Positions 44,601 to 52,678 of a DNA stretch of 64,000 nucleotides are shown here, piece by piece. How positions within the stretch are numbered: position 1 is the stretch's first letter; every line of letters starts with the position of its first letter. The notes beneath the pieces were generated by a model that made no database searches, was not told the origin of the DNA, and saw nothing but the letters and a program-made list of their open reading frames with translations. Location of the stretch: assembly GCA_964561145.1 (NCBI GenBank), contig CAZLNZ010000004.1, positions 62,001 through 126,000 of the forward strand, in the 5' to 3' direction. Both the position numbers and the translations under genes were made by a program. The stretch is from RUG14300 sp964561145. Lineage in GTDB: Bacteria > Bacillota > Clostridia > Christensenellales > CAG-1252.

Positions 44601-45779
44601 GCCTTCAACGTCTGTGTAAACCCAAACGCTGATTTTGTAGTAAGTTCCGAGCTCTGCAACAAGAGATGTGTTGGAGGTGAATTTATATGAAGAGTAAGCG
44701 TCATCGGTATTAGAAACCTTTGATTTACCCGAAGCATTGCTTATCATAAGGATTTTGCTGTCTTCGGGAAGATTTTCATAACCTGATAACTCGTTATCTT
44801 TCAAATATTGATAAGGAGTTTTGGGAGAAACAAGTTCTTCGTCATCGCTGTTGCCAACCTGTGATTTCCAATCTGCAAAGGATTCAACGTCAACAACACC
44901 GTGTTTCATATATGTTGAAACAGCACTTGTGCCGTCAGCATTTTTGCCGATAGAACCATCCCAAGTGTTGGGAGTAGCAGGATTTGATTCGCTTGCGTTG
45001 TTGATGAAGCTACCATCGGGATCTCTCATGGAGTAGGTGTCGGAATAAACACCGTCTACTTGAGCATCATTGTATTCGCTCTTTGTGATTTTTTCTGTTT
45101 TTGCATTATCAAAGAAAACAGCACCTACAGCTTTATTTTCGGTATCGCCGAGTACTAGTGAAATGCTTACCGACTTTGTTTCTGTTTGAGATGTTTCAAG
45201 ATATAATTCAATCTTTTGCCAGCCGCCTTCATCGGATTGAGCGAGTTTGAAACTCTTATTAACACTGCTTCCGAATTTAACATAAGCACTGCCGTTTGTT
45301 ATTCCGACCAGTCTATAGTTGACGGATACGCGATAATAAGTGCCAATTGCGGTAGTGAAGGTATTTTTTACGGTATAAACGTTTTCTTTTTCGTTGTATA
45401 CCATAAATACAGCACTGTCACTATCATCCTCGTTTGCCTTACCGGGGTTGGCGATCGAAGCCCAAGATTTTAGTGCACTTTCGGTTTCGTATAACTCATC
45501 TACATGAATTACACCTGCTGAGGTGTTGGAGGAATCTCCGGAGGAGCTTACCGTCCATGTACCGGCAGTATAGGGAGCAGTTGTTCCCGTGTAGGTTGAG
45601 AAGGTACCGTTTTTAATCAAACCGGTATCTGCTGTTGTTTCGGAGCTATCGTTTTTGTCATTTTGGTCATCATCGTCCGGAGTTGTTTTATCACAAGCTA
45701 CGGCAGCGATGGTGAGGGCTAAAACGAGAACTAAAACCAAAACTAATGAAAGTAAATTTTTAACTTTTGTTTTGTTCAT
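41685..45779 (-). CDS. Large lipoprotein with five jelly-roll-like repeats and a C-terminal helix
   Basis: 1364 residues. A lipoprotein signal peptide with lipobox AAVAC (Cys 29) is followed by an Asp-rich spacer. Five divergent repeats of about 200-250 residues each follow, with NGTF/NGSF starts, 'YY.(I/V).V(W/Y)(V/L)', a W(Q/K)(E/K) strand and final VFFDN/FLDS motifs, like CBM4/9-type galactose-binding folds. Near the C-terminus come an acidic linker, a membrane helix at about 1297-1324 and a basic, charged tail. It is exported, probably a glycan- or wall-binding surface protein. AAGGTGG precedes the ATG. The ligand is unknown. Confidence 0.8.
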   Translation of the reverse strand: MNKTKVKNLLSLVLVLVLVLALTIAAVACDKTTPDDDDQNDKNDSSETTADTGLIKNGTFSTYTGTTAPYTAGTWTVSSSGDSSNTSAGVIHVDELYETESALKSWASIANPGKANEDDSDSAVFMVYNEKENVYTVKNTFTTAIGTYYRVSVNYRLVGITNGSAYVKFGSSVNKSFKLAQSDEGGWQKIELYLETSQTETKSVSISLVLGDTENKAVGAVFFDNAKTEKITKSEYNDAQVDGVYSDTYSMRDPDGSFINNASESNPATPNTWDGSIGKNADGTSAVSTYMKHGVVDVESFADWKSQVGNSDDEELVSPKTPYQYLKDNELSGYENLPEDSKILMISNASGKSKVSNTDDAYSSYKFTSNTSLVAELGTYYKISVWVYTDVEGFKHASDTSEEEKEAVGAWIKIGGIEDAAFANINTEKKWQEYTIYLFGHEFRSKDYSIVLSLGDGGKGDSTLACGTVYFDALSIERVGTFDSSNKASIIDGLKNQAEYNSLYNSIVEMTTIANDDSANINLKEGNYATSVDNDVKANVSIDAKDSAETIKNSDILFRHFNIDEVQGKVVGSTDEEIAQWWKDNYGLSESPKAPYDFKDLVMINNLTPSAYNLEVSGDMHINKNSHYRVAIWLKTIGISSDTGATIALNYEDGTSLASFTKVNTSAYENEDTNNYAEYVFYIQGSNLVSLNPADDDKVVNLKVSMGSGNQYSTSSFLKGAIVIANVNFEQIEYSEYDDATTGTYVKKNSLTESQGTISNGSFNGFSYDSDKIDSTTGLQTDFLKPSNWTLNSSADDSIESGIVNVNATEFIKNKFGEDYQIYNKWAKGHESAKDVNFGAPNVLAINVPDEVKAQLLYSSSSVSLSTNSYYIIKAYVRVIGDMKGELHLTTTNNTEPVVAKLSSIDGDDGWQEIVLVARTGAFSSASATLKIYVGEYSVEHDKDDDTQAKYSGTMFLDSFTYYTIDKDKYEELAAADNTHNANFNIEEFYTTNDTEKVTAPSKWTGSGAKSSSSIATTENVQYAGIFTKGYSNVDNLKLVEEKTVTAEDGSEETEYETIEGSTLTKDYIFDSKGMNNGLETSDSLLLINNQVESYYQYKNTSSITLDKNSYYILTVYVRTYGIAEGKNAIVRVSTGTDSVVYETPVNTEYVPVRENGKLTYVTNDDGTKSVKKEKTDDNQWQQINFYFKTAESSSTSSVYVYLILGESDEKVQGYAFFDNLSLTKYADETEFNEAYAARYQVDEDGKALVGEDGKYLDAENADEFLLNNRIIRADDADDKADDKDDDDDTKDEEEKSSNELLWLYITSIVIAALLIIAIIVVLLRKYIPKKWFKRKKSVDYARPEEEKSKGAKEDKSDKDEFKD

Positions 45780-45983
45780 GTTACCACCTTCTGAAAATAT
45801 AGTGTGTTTGCTAAGTTATATTAGTATATAACTCAAATATTATAATAAAAAACAATAAATTAATCAATCAAAAAAGACAAGTAATTTTTAGAAATTAAAA
45901 TATTTTAAATACTTTATACATAATATATCCATATATACTTTGATTTCTGCATAAAATTCAAGAGAGTTACCATCCTAACAATT
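45780..45983. other. AT-rich divergent intergenic region
   Basis: About 200 bases, very AT-rich, between divergent genes. It must hold both promoters. A TATAAT occurs on the minus strand near 45840, but I cannot place a convincing -35. Confidence 0.4.
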
Positions 45984-46358
45984 ATGGCAAAGGAAAAAAA
46001 GAGGAACATCTTAAAGAAACTCTTACCTGTAGGCGGCTTATTTGTAGGAGCTGTTAACGGTTTATTCGGAGGAGGAGGGGGAATGCTGTTAGTCCCATTG
46101 TTAACTTTTGTAGGAGGACTCGAGCAAAAAGAAAGCCATGCTACGGCAATTGCAATTATACTTCCTCTTTGTTTAGTTACGGCAATAACCTATACTTTGT
46201 TCGGAAAGATCGCATTACTTTCGGCAGGCTTTACGGAGATCGGTGTAGTTATTGGCGGAATCTTAGGTGCGGTTCTGCTGAAGAAACTTTCCTCGAAATT
46301 TCTTTCCGTAACTTTTTATATATTAATGATTTTGGCGGGGGCAAGAATGGTTATATGA
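45984..46358 (+). CDS. Half-size TauE/SafE (TSUP) permease A
   Basis: 124 residues with about four helices. GGLFVGAVNGLFGGGGGMLL followed by VPLLTF is the glycine-rich motif that starts each half of TSUP transporters, and ESHATAIAIILPL follows. Full-length members (about 250 residues) contain two such halves in one chain. Here the second half is a separate gene overlapping by 4 bases (ATGA). Substrates of the family include sulfite and sulfoacetate; none is implied here. Confidence 0.85.
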   Translation: MAKEKKRNILKKLLPVGGLFVGAVNGLFGGGGGMLLVPLLTFVGGLEQKESHATAIAIILPLCLVTAITYTLFGKIALLSAGFTEIGVVIGGILGAVLLKKLSSKFLSVTFYILMILAGARMVI

Positions 46359-46747
46359 AAATAGTGTGGTTGATTCTCTCGGGAATACTTTCAGGAGTAT
46401 TGGGCGGTATGGGAATGGGCGGTGGTACAGCATTAATTCCAATACTAACATTGCTACTAAATTATTCACAACATGAAGCACAGTGGATTAATACTGTAAC
46501 CTTTATTCCGATGTCTGTTATCGCATTAATTATTCATACCAAGAACGGACTTGTTAATAAGAAAGTACTCCTCAAAGTAATTATTCCTGCAGTTGTTGGC
46601 ACCATTGCTACAGCTTATTGTTCAACACTTCTTCGCGGGGAACTGTTATCCAAGCTTTTTGGCGGATTCTTAATTGTTTTGGGTATATTTTCAATAATTC
46701 TAACGATTATTAACGGGAAAAAGAAACGGAAGGAGGAAACCGAGTGA
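46355..46747 (+). CDS. Half-size TauE/SafE (TSUP) permease B
   Basis: 130 residues from the ATG at 46355. It begins with its own glycine motif, SGVLGGMGMGGGTALIPIL, then AQWINTVTFIPMS, four helices and a basic tail. It probably forms a heterodimer with the preceding half. It overlaps the nucleotidyltransferase gene by 4 bases (GTGA). Confidence 0.85.
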   Translation: MKIVWLILSGILSGVLGGMGMGGGTALIPILTLLLNYSQHEAQWINTVTFIPMSVIALIIHTKNGLVNKKVLLKVIIPAVVGTIATAYCSTLLRGELLSKLFGGFLIVLGIFSIILTIINGKKKRKEETE

Positions 46748-47472
46748 AGGGGATAATATTAGCAGGCGGCAGAGGTTCGAGGCTAATGCCCTTAACAGCG
46801 GACAAGCCCAAGCCTATGATGGAACTTTTAGGGAAGCCGGTGATTTGCCATCTATTGGACTTGATAGCAAAAACCTGCATAAAAGATGTATATATCACTC
46901 TTGGCTATAAGGGGGAGCAAATATCTGATTATCTGGGCAATACCTATGGTAATATTAGACTTTACTATTCAAGAGAAGAAAAGCCACTAGGAACCGCAGG
47001 AAGTGTTAAGAGATTGTCCTCGATTATTGATGATACTATTCTAGTTGTGAGCGGTGATATTTATACAGATGTTGACCTTACTTCAATGATTAACTTCCAT
47101 AATAAGATTGGGGCACAAGCAACGGTTCTTGCAACAAAAGTGGATAATCCAAAAGATTTTGGCGTGATTGTAAGAGATTCGAGCTCAAGAATAGTATTCT
47201 TCGAGGAAAAACCAAATAATCCCTCAAGTAATCTTGTCAATGCAGGTGTTTACGTGCTTGATAAATCTGTTTTATCGCATATTCCCGATGGTTTTTCGGA
47301 TTTTTCAAGGGATGTTTTTCCCTATCTCGATAAGCTCTATTGTTATGAAGATTCATTTAATTGGTCGGATATCGGAACACTGTCATCATACTATAGCGTT
47401 AATCTCAAAATGGCAAAGAAATACGAGGAAGAGTCTAAATTACATTGTGTTTTACAAAAAGCGACCAAATGA
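46744..47472 (+). CDS. Sugar-phosphate nucleotidyltransferase
   Basis: 242 residues, GTG start with AAGGAGG upstream. The Rossmann-like GT-A core has the signature ILAGGRGSRLMPLTADKPKP, then GTAGSV, VVSGDIYTDVDL and NAGVYVLDK. It transfers NMP to a sugar-1-phosphate (mannose, glucose or a heptose type). It lacks the left-handed-helix extension of GlmU/GlgC types. The nucleotide and sugar cannot be told from sequence. In line with two TSUP genes by overlap. Confidence 0.88.
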   Translation: MKGIILAGGRGSRLMPLTADKPKPMMELLGKPVICHLLDLIAKTCIKDVYITLGYKGEQISDYLGNTYGNIRLYYSREEKPLGTAGSVKRLSSIIDDTILVVSGDIYTDVDLTSMINFHNKIGAQATVLATKVDNPKDFGVIVRDSSSRIVFFEEKPNNPSSNLVNAGVYVLDKSVLSHIPDGFSDFSRDVFPYLDKLYCYEDSFNWSDIGTLSSYYSVNLKMAKKYEEESKLHCVLQKATK

Positions 47473-47496
47473 TAGTGAAATTGTGTTCGAAAAGCA

Positions 47497-47525
47497 TTGA
47501 AAAAAAATAATTTATACTATATAAT
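47497..47525 (+). promoter_or_regulatory. Promoter of the rnj operon
   Basis: TTGAAA, 17-bp spacer, TATAAT, about 27 bases ahead of the rnj start. Confidence 0.75.
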
Positions 47526-47551
47526 ATTATATTATAAATCATTGAGGTGCT

Positions 47552-49192
47552 ATGAGCAAGAAGAACCTAAGCGTTGCTTTCCTTGGCGGTGTCGGGGAGA
47601 TAGGCAAAAATATGACAGTATTATCTTGCGGAGATAATCTGTTAATAATAGATGCGGGAATGAGCTTTCCCAATGAGGATATGCCGGGAATAGATGCTGT
47701 AATTCCTGACTTTTCTTATTTGAGAGAGAATAAGGAGAAGATTAAAGGTATTATTCTTACCCATGGGCATGAGGACCATATAGGTGCGATTCCATATCTT
47801 TTGGAGGAATTCGATATTCCTGTTTACGGTAGTGACGTTACTTTAGCACTTCTCAGTGCAAAGCTTAAGGAACACGAGGTTAACGCACGCACTTTTGTAG
47901 TAAAGGACAAAGATATTGTCGATTTAAATCCTTTTAAGGTCGAATTCTTTCACGTGTGTCACTCGGTATCAGGTTCTTTTGCTGTTGCCGTACATACAGC
48001 AAAGGGTATCATTTTCCATACCGGTGACTTTAAGATAGACTATACTCCTGTTGATGATTATCCCTGTGATCTGCAAAGATTTGCGGCATTAGGTTCTAAG
48101 GGCGTTCTTTTAATGCTTGGTGAAAGCACTAACGTCGAGCGTGAAGGACAGACTGTAAGCGAGGTTGCCGTCGGACAAACCTTTGACAAGATCTTTGCCG
48201 ATAACAAAGATCGTAGAATAATAATAGCAACCTTCGCTTCAAACATTAATAGACTTCAGCAGATTATAACCGTTGGAGCCAAGTATGATAGAAAAGTCGC
48301 CTTTTGTGGTAGAAGCATGCTGAAAGCTTCGGAAATCGGACTTGATCTCGGTATACTTAAGGTTTTGCCCGGGGATATAGTTGATATTGAAAGGGCTGCA
48401 AAGATGCCTGACAACAGAACCTGTATAGTGGTAACCGGCAGTCAGGGAGAGCCTATGAGTGCACTGTCCCGTATGTCAGTCGGCGATTTTAGCGGAATAA
48501 CAATCGGAAATAACGATACTGTTATAATATCGGCAAGTCCGATTCCGGGAAACGAGCGTTCGGTGTATTCGGTAATTAACAATCTTTACAAACTTGGTGC
48601 CAAGGTTTGCTATCATACACTGAAGGATTTGCATGTTTCCGGGCATGCTCATCTAGAAGAGTTGAAGTTGATGCTTTCTTTAATAAAGCCCAAGTATTTT
48701 ATGCCTGTTCACGGAGAATATCGGCATCAGGTTAAACATGCAGAACTCGCAATAGCACTTGGAACAGAGGAGGATAACGTCCTTATTCCTGAAATCGGAT
48801 GGCAAGTTCAAGTTGGTAGCAAGCTTAAGAGGCTCGAGGATGTCAAAGCCGGCAACAGCTACATTGACGGTGATACCGTAAATGATAATATGGAGCTTGT
48901 AATCAAGGATAGGAAGATTCTGTCCGAAGACGGTATAATTATTATTCTTGTTTACCTCAATAAAAACGGATATTCGCACGATTTACCCGATGTATTATAT
49001 AGAGGCTTTACCGGTAGCGAGGAATTTGCACAAAAACTAAAGGACGAAGTATATGAAGCAATCAAAGGAAAGGGATATTCCCAAGACCTTAGAGGTGCCT
49101 TGAAAAACAGGGTGGGTAGACTTGCAAGAAATCTGGCAAGAAAAAGTTTTAATAACAATCCTATGGTGGTTCCAATTATTGTTGAAAAATGA
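47552..49192 (+). CDS. rnj: Ribonuclease J
   Basis: 546 residues, usual for RNase J1/J2. Beta-lactamase metal motif HGHEDHIGAIPYLL, then HTGDFKIDYTP, the beta-CASP stretch ATFASNINRLQQII, TGSQGEPMSALSRM and HVSGHAHLEELK. The C-terminal dimer domain is complete. It acts as a 5'-3' exo- and endoribonuclease in mRNA decay and rRNA processing. The active-site set looks complete, favouring a J1-type enzyme. GAGGTG precedes the ATG; it overlaps the next gene by 4 bases. Confidence 0.95.
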   Translation: MSKKNLSVAFLGGVGEIGKNMTVLSCGDNLLIIDAGMSFPNEDMPGIDAVIPDFSYLRENKEKIKGIILTHGHEDHIGAIPYLLEEFDIPVYGSDVTLALLSAKLKEHEVNARTFVVKDKDIVDLNPFKVEFFHVCHSVSGSFAVAVHTAKGIIFHTGDFKIDYTPVDDYPCDLQRFAALGSKGVLLMLGESTNVEREGQTVSEVAVGQTFDKIFADNKDRRIIIATFASNINRLQQIITVGAKYDRKVAFCGRSMLKASEIGLDLGILKVLPGDIVDIERAAKMPDNRTCIVVTGSQGEPMSALSRMSVGDFSGITIGNNDTVIISASPIPGNERSVYSVINNLYKLGAKVCYHTLKDLHVSGHAHLEELKLMLSLIKPKYFMPVHGEYRHQVKHAELAIALGTEEDNVLIPEIGWQVQVGSKLKRLEDVKAGNSYIDGDTVNDNMELVIKDRKILSEDGIIIILVYLNKNGYSHDLPDVLYRGFTGSEEFAQKLKDEVYEAIKGKGYSQDLRGALKNRVGRLARNLARKSFNNNPMVVPIIVEK

Positions 49193-49776
49193 TCGAGAAG
49201 GTTTTTGATTTGCAAAGGAAATATGCCGAAGAGTTTCATGTGCCTATAATAGAGGCTGAGGGCTTAGCTCTTCTCAGGAAACTTGTAGAGGAGAGAAAAC
49301 CCGAGAGGATCCTCGAAATAGGAACGGCAATAGGTTTTAGTGGTCTCAATATGCTGTCGCTATCGGAGAATTCCTTCCTTACAACGATAGATATAGATTC
49401 TCAAAGACTGGAAAAGGCAGAAGAATACTTTTCTTTGGCAGGTGTCGAGAAACGTGTTAAGATCATAGAGGATGATGCAAATTATATTCTTACTCTTCTC
49501 GAAGGAGAATATGATTTCATATTTCTGGACGGACCTAAGGCACACTATAAAAGTATGCTTCCGCACATCTTGCGTTTATTGGCAAAGGGTGGTATAATAT
49601 TCGTTGATGACGTTTATTATCATGGTTGGGTCAAAGGTGATGCCTATCCTCAACATAAACATCGCACAATAATCACAAACATGAGATCGTTTATTAAAGC
49701 CGTGGAAGAAGATGATACACTGAAGGTAACCTCGTACGAAGTAGGACAGGGACTAATGGTAATAGAAAAATGTTAA
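49189..49776 (+). CDS. trmR: tRNA 5-hydroxyuridine methyltransferase TrmR
   Basis: 195 residues. An O-methyltransferase fold with SAM motif LEIGTAIGFSGLNML, TIDID, metal-binding FLDGPKAHY and FVDDVYYHGWV. In B. subtilis the homologue (YrrM/TrmR), encoded next to the U32 proteins TrhP, converts ho5U34 to mo5U34 in tRNA. The same order occurs here: it overlaps the U32 gene by 7 bases. Without that neighbour it would be called only an O-methyltransferase. Confidence 0.82.
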   Translation: MIEKVFDLQRKYAEEFHVPIIEAEGLALLRKLVEERKPERILEIGTAIGFSGLNMLSLSENSFLTTIDIDSQRLEKAEEYFSLAGVEKRVKIIEDDANYILTLLEGEYDFIFLDGPKAHYKSMLPHILRLLAKGGIIFVDDVYYHGWVKGDAYPQHKHRTIITNMRSFIKAVEEDDTLKVTSYEVGQGLMVIEKC

Positions 49777-50978
49777 AACCTGAATTGTTGGCTCCGGCAG
49801 GAAGCCGTGAAAAACTTAATATAGCCTTTCATTTTGGGGCAGATGCGTGTTATCTTGGCGGTAAGAGTTTTTCTTTACGTTCCTTTGCCGATAACTTTGA
49901 CGAGCAGCAGCTTGAAGAAGCAGTAAAATATGCTCATTCTTTAGGAAAAAAAATATATGTAACTGTCAATATTTTCCCGTCAAACAATGATTTTCCTGCT
50001 TTAAAGGATTATCTGAGGTTTCTTGAGAGTATACAAGCGGACGGTGCACTAATTACAGATCCCGGACTAATTGATCTATCTAAAGAGATTGCACCGAATT
50101 TGCCAATACATATAAGCACTCAGGCTAATATCACAAACAAGTATACTGCACGTTTCTGGCAAAAAATGGGTGCAGAAAGAATAGTTTTGGCAAGAGAGCT
50201 TTCTTTATCGGAGATAAAGGAAATAAGGGATTTTTGTCCGGATTTGGAAATAGAGTGTTTTGTCCACGGGGCATTATGCATCAGCTACAGCGGAAGATGT
50301 TTGTTGAGTAGCTATTTGACTGATAGAGATAGTAATCGAGGTGAATGTGTTCAAGCTTGCAGATGGCAATATAAGCTTACAGAAGTCTCACGCACCGATC
50401 CGCTGGAGATCGAAGAGGATGAAAGAGGTAGCTATCTACTTAATAGCTATGACCTAAATATGCTCAAACATATTGACGAACTAAAAGCGGCAGGAGTCAA
50501 TTCTTTCAAGGTTGAGGGAAGGATGAAGACCGCCTACTATGTTGCGAACGTAATCAATGCCTACAGAAGGGCTATTGATTTAGGCGATGGCTCAAAGGAA
50601 GAGCTAGAGGTTTTGGACAAAGAGCTATACAAGTGTAAGAATCGAGGTTACAGCGTTGGCTTTTACTATGGAAAAGATAGTGCCAATGTACAATACTCTA
50701 AAGCCCAATCGGGTGACGGCTACGATTTTACTGCAGTTATCTTGGGAAAGGTAGAAAAAGGATATCTTGTTGAAATGAGAAATCGCTTTAAAAGAGGAGA
50801 TACTCTTGAAATACTATCCAATGGTAGCGACTTTAATAAGACCTTTATTGTTGATAGGATTACCGATGAAAAAGGCATTGACATCGAAGATGTTAAGCTT
50901 GTTCAACAGCATGTTTTAATCTATCCGTCGTGTGAAGTGAACCTTAATGAGTCGGATATATTGAGAAAGAAGAGTTAA
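49770..50978 (+). CDS. trhP: U32-family tRNA uridine hydroxylase TrhP
   Basis: 402 residues. N-terminal PELLAPAGSREKLNIAFHFG, the U32 signature ECFVHGALCISYSGRCLLSS and cysteines in RGECVQACRWQY, then a C-terminal beta-barrel. This family was called peptidase U32, but members at this locus take part in prephenate-dependent hydroxylation of U34 in tRNA. It pairs with the adjacent trmR. The cysteines probably bind an iron-sulfur cluster. Confidence 0.87.
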   Translation: MLKPELLAPAGSREKLNIAFHFGADACYLGGKSFSLRSFADNFDEQQLEEAVKYAHSLGKKIYVTVNIFPSNNDFPALKDYLRFLESIQADGALITDPGLIDLSKEIAPNLPIHISTQANITNKYTARFWQKMGAERIVLARELSLSEIKEIRDFCPDLEIECFVHGALCISYSGRCLLSSYLTDRDSNRGECVQACRWQYKLTEVSRTDPLEIEEDERGSYLLNSYDLNMLKHIDELKAAGVNSFKVEGRMKTAYYVANVINAYRRAIDLGDGSKEELEVLDKELYKCKNRGYSVGFYYGKDSANVQYSKAQSGDGYDFTAVILGKVEKGYLVEMRNRFKRGDTLEILSNGSDFNKTFIVDRITDEKGIDIEDVKLVQQHVLIYPSCEVNLNESDILRKKS

Positions 50979-50980
50979 GT

Positions 50981-52156
50981 ATGGAGATCAAATGGAATCA
51001 ACACGTTGTAATATTGTACGATAAGTACAGAGATGCAAGCATTGCAAAGGCTCTCGGCTATTATATTGAGCGAGAGTTTGTTTCTGCTGATGTTATTCCT
51101 ATTGACAGTGTTGCTTATACCGGCACTTCATTATCGAGAATCAAGCATGGTTACTATAAGCATTGTGCCAGACATTCAAGAGCGTTGCTTGCTACAGTTT
51201 CCGTAAAGAAAGATTCTATCGAAAAGAAAAGGGTAAATGAATTGCTTCGAACAAACGGCTATTCAAGTACCAACGGACGCATTAATCCCGGGAGAATAAA
51301 GAGGATAATCAATATTATCAAGAGATTCGAACCGATTATGGTCATTTGTACCACACCTGAAGTTTTGAAAATGACACTTATGGGGAGAACATATCTTGGT
51401 AAAGAATTTAATGTTGTTGCCGCTGTTCAAGATTTTTCTTTAGACCTAGCTTTTGTCAGAGGTGATGCAGACGGATACTTTGTTGAAAATCCCGAAGTTA
51501 AGCAAAAGCTTATTGCTAGCGGAATTCAACAAGAACGTATTGCCGTTGTAGGATTTCCTACATTGGGATTTGATATAAACGGGAATAAGTTTGAAAAGAG
51601 AGCTAAGCTCGGAATCAACGGTGCTTCTCCCGTCGTTACGGTCTATGGCGGTGATTACGATACTCACACCTTAAAAGCGGATATCGTAAACCTTATTAAG
51701 AACAAGAATGACGAATACACTTTGGTTATCGTAACCGGAGATAAGAGCTTGAGAAAGTATTATATGGATCTTCCCGATTTCTCGGCAGGCGTCTTGATAA
51801 ACACCGAACTAAGTGAAGATTTGTTGGATGTTACAGACGTTTTGGTTACCGTTCCCGAAACTGCCGCAATATTTAATGCATTTATGCGTGGAATCGGCGT
51901 TATAGTTGCTCCGGCGGTAACCTTGCTTGAAAAGCAGATACGCAAATATCTTGTAAAGAGAGCCCTTGTGATTCCTGCTAGAACCTCAGCGGAAACCCTT
52001 TATGGAGTCAAGGAACTTTTGGATGAAGCCGATAGAAGGGCGGAGTTTAAAAAGAGAGGTGAGATATACGCCTCCATGAGTTTGAACGATTTGAGAAACA
52101 TAATACCTCAGATAGATAATATCGGAGTAAAGAAATTAACAGATAAAAACGAATAG
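50981..52156 (+). CDS. GT28/MGDG-synthase-like glycosyltransferase
   Basis: 391 residues. N-terminal KWNQHVVILYDKYRDASIAKAL and the middle VAAVQDFSLDLAFVRGDADG, then YFVENPEVKQKLIASGI and RIAVVGFPTLG, resemble processive diacylglycerol glucosyltransferases and MGDG synthases of the GT-B fold. A C-terminal VTVPETAAIFNAFMRGIGVI suits the nucleotide-sugar site. It may glycosylate a membrane lipid. It lies 2 bases after trhP, in the same operon. Family membership is likely, substrate not known. Confidence 0.68.
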   Translation: MEIKWNQHVVILYDKYRDASIAKALGYYIEREFVSADVIPIDSVAYTGTSLSRIKHGYYKHCARHSRALLATVSVKKDSIEKKRVNELLRTNGYSSTNGRINPGRIKRIINIIKRFEPIMVICTTPEVLKMTLMGRTYLGKEFNVVAAVQDFSLDLAFVRGDADGYFVENPEVKQKLIASGIQQERIAVVGFPTLGFDINGNKFEKRAKLGINGASPVVTVYGGDYDTHTLKADIVNLIKNKNDEYTLVIVTGDKSLRKYYMDLPDFSAGVLINTELSEDLLDVTDVLVTVPETAAIFNAFMRGIGVIVAPAVTLLEKQIRKYLVKRALVIPARTSAETLYGVKELLDEADRRAEFKKRGEIYASMSLNDLRNIIPQIDNIGVKKLTDKNE

Positions 52157-52165
52157 GAGGCTTAT

Positions 52166-52678
52166 ATGAGAACCTTTGCTACAATTGAATTGGAAGACGA
52201 AAGAAAAATTAGACTAGAGCTTTTTCCCGAGTATGCACCTATAAGTTGTGCAAACTTTATTAAGCTGTGTGAAGAAAACTTTTATGCAGGTACCATTTTT
52301 CATCGTGTAATACCGGGATTTATGATCCAAGGTGGTGGATTGAATGCAAATATGCAGGGAAAAGCCGGTGCACAGCCTATAAAGGGAGAGTTTAGAGCTA
52401 ACGGAATCGCCAATCCCATAAAGCATACGATTGGAACATTGTCCATGGCTCGTACAAGCAACCCCAACAGTGCGACAAGTCAGTTTTTCATTTGTGTGAG
52501 CAATTGTAAGTACTTAGACGGAGAGTATGCTGCGTTCGGTCGTACCGTCGACGATGAGAGCTTAAAGGTCGCCATAGATATTTCGGTTGTTGATACAAGA
52601 ACAGTCGGCTATTATGAGAATGTTCCTGTAAGAGATATAGTTATCAAGCGTATATACATACAGAACTTTGAGGAATAA
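52166..52678 (+). CDS. Cyclophilin-type peptidyl-prolyl isomerase
   Basis: 170 residues, cytoplasmic. The catalytic core has FHRVIPGFMIQGGGL, HTIGTLSMART, NSATSQFFIC and LDGEYAAFGRTV. It catalyses cis-trans proline isomerisation. The canonical Phe-Arg and Gln are kept (FHRV, MIQGG). An AGGAGG site precedes the ATG. The stop shares a base with the next ATG (TAATG). Confidence 0.94.
   Translation: MRTFATIELEDERKIRLELFPEYAPISCANFIKLCEENFYAGTIFHRVIPGFMIQGGGLNANMQGKAGAQPIKGEFRANGIANPIKHTIGTLSMARTSNPNSATSQFFICVSNCKYLDGEYAAFGRTVDDESLKVAIDISVVDTRTVGYYENVPVRDIVIKRIYIQNFEE

Noticed and set aside
46169..46354. Longer N-terminal extension of the second TSUP half
   Set aside because: It is the shifted frame of the first half; the ATG at 46355 gives the proper glycine-motif start.
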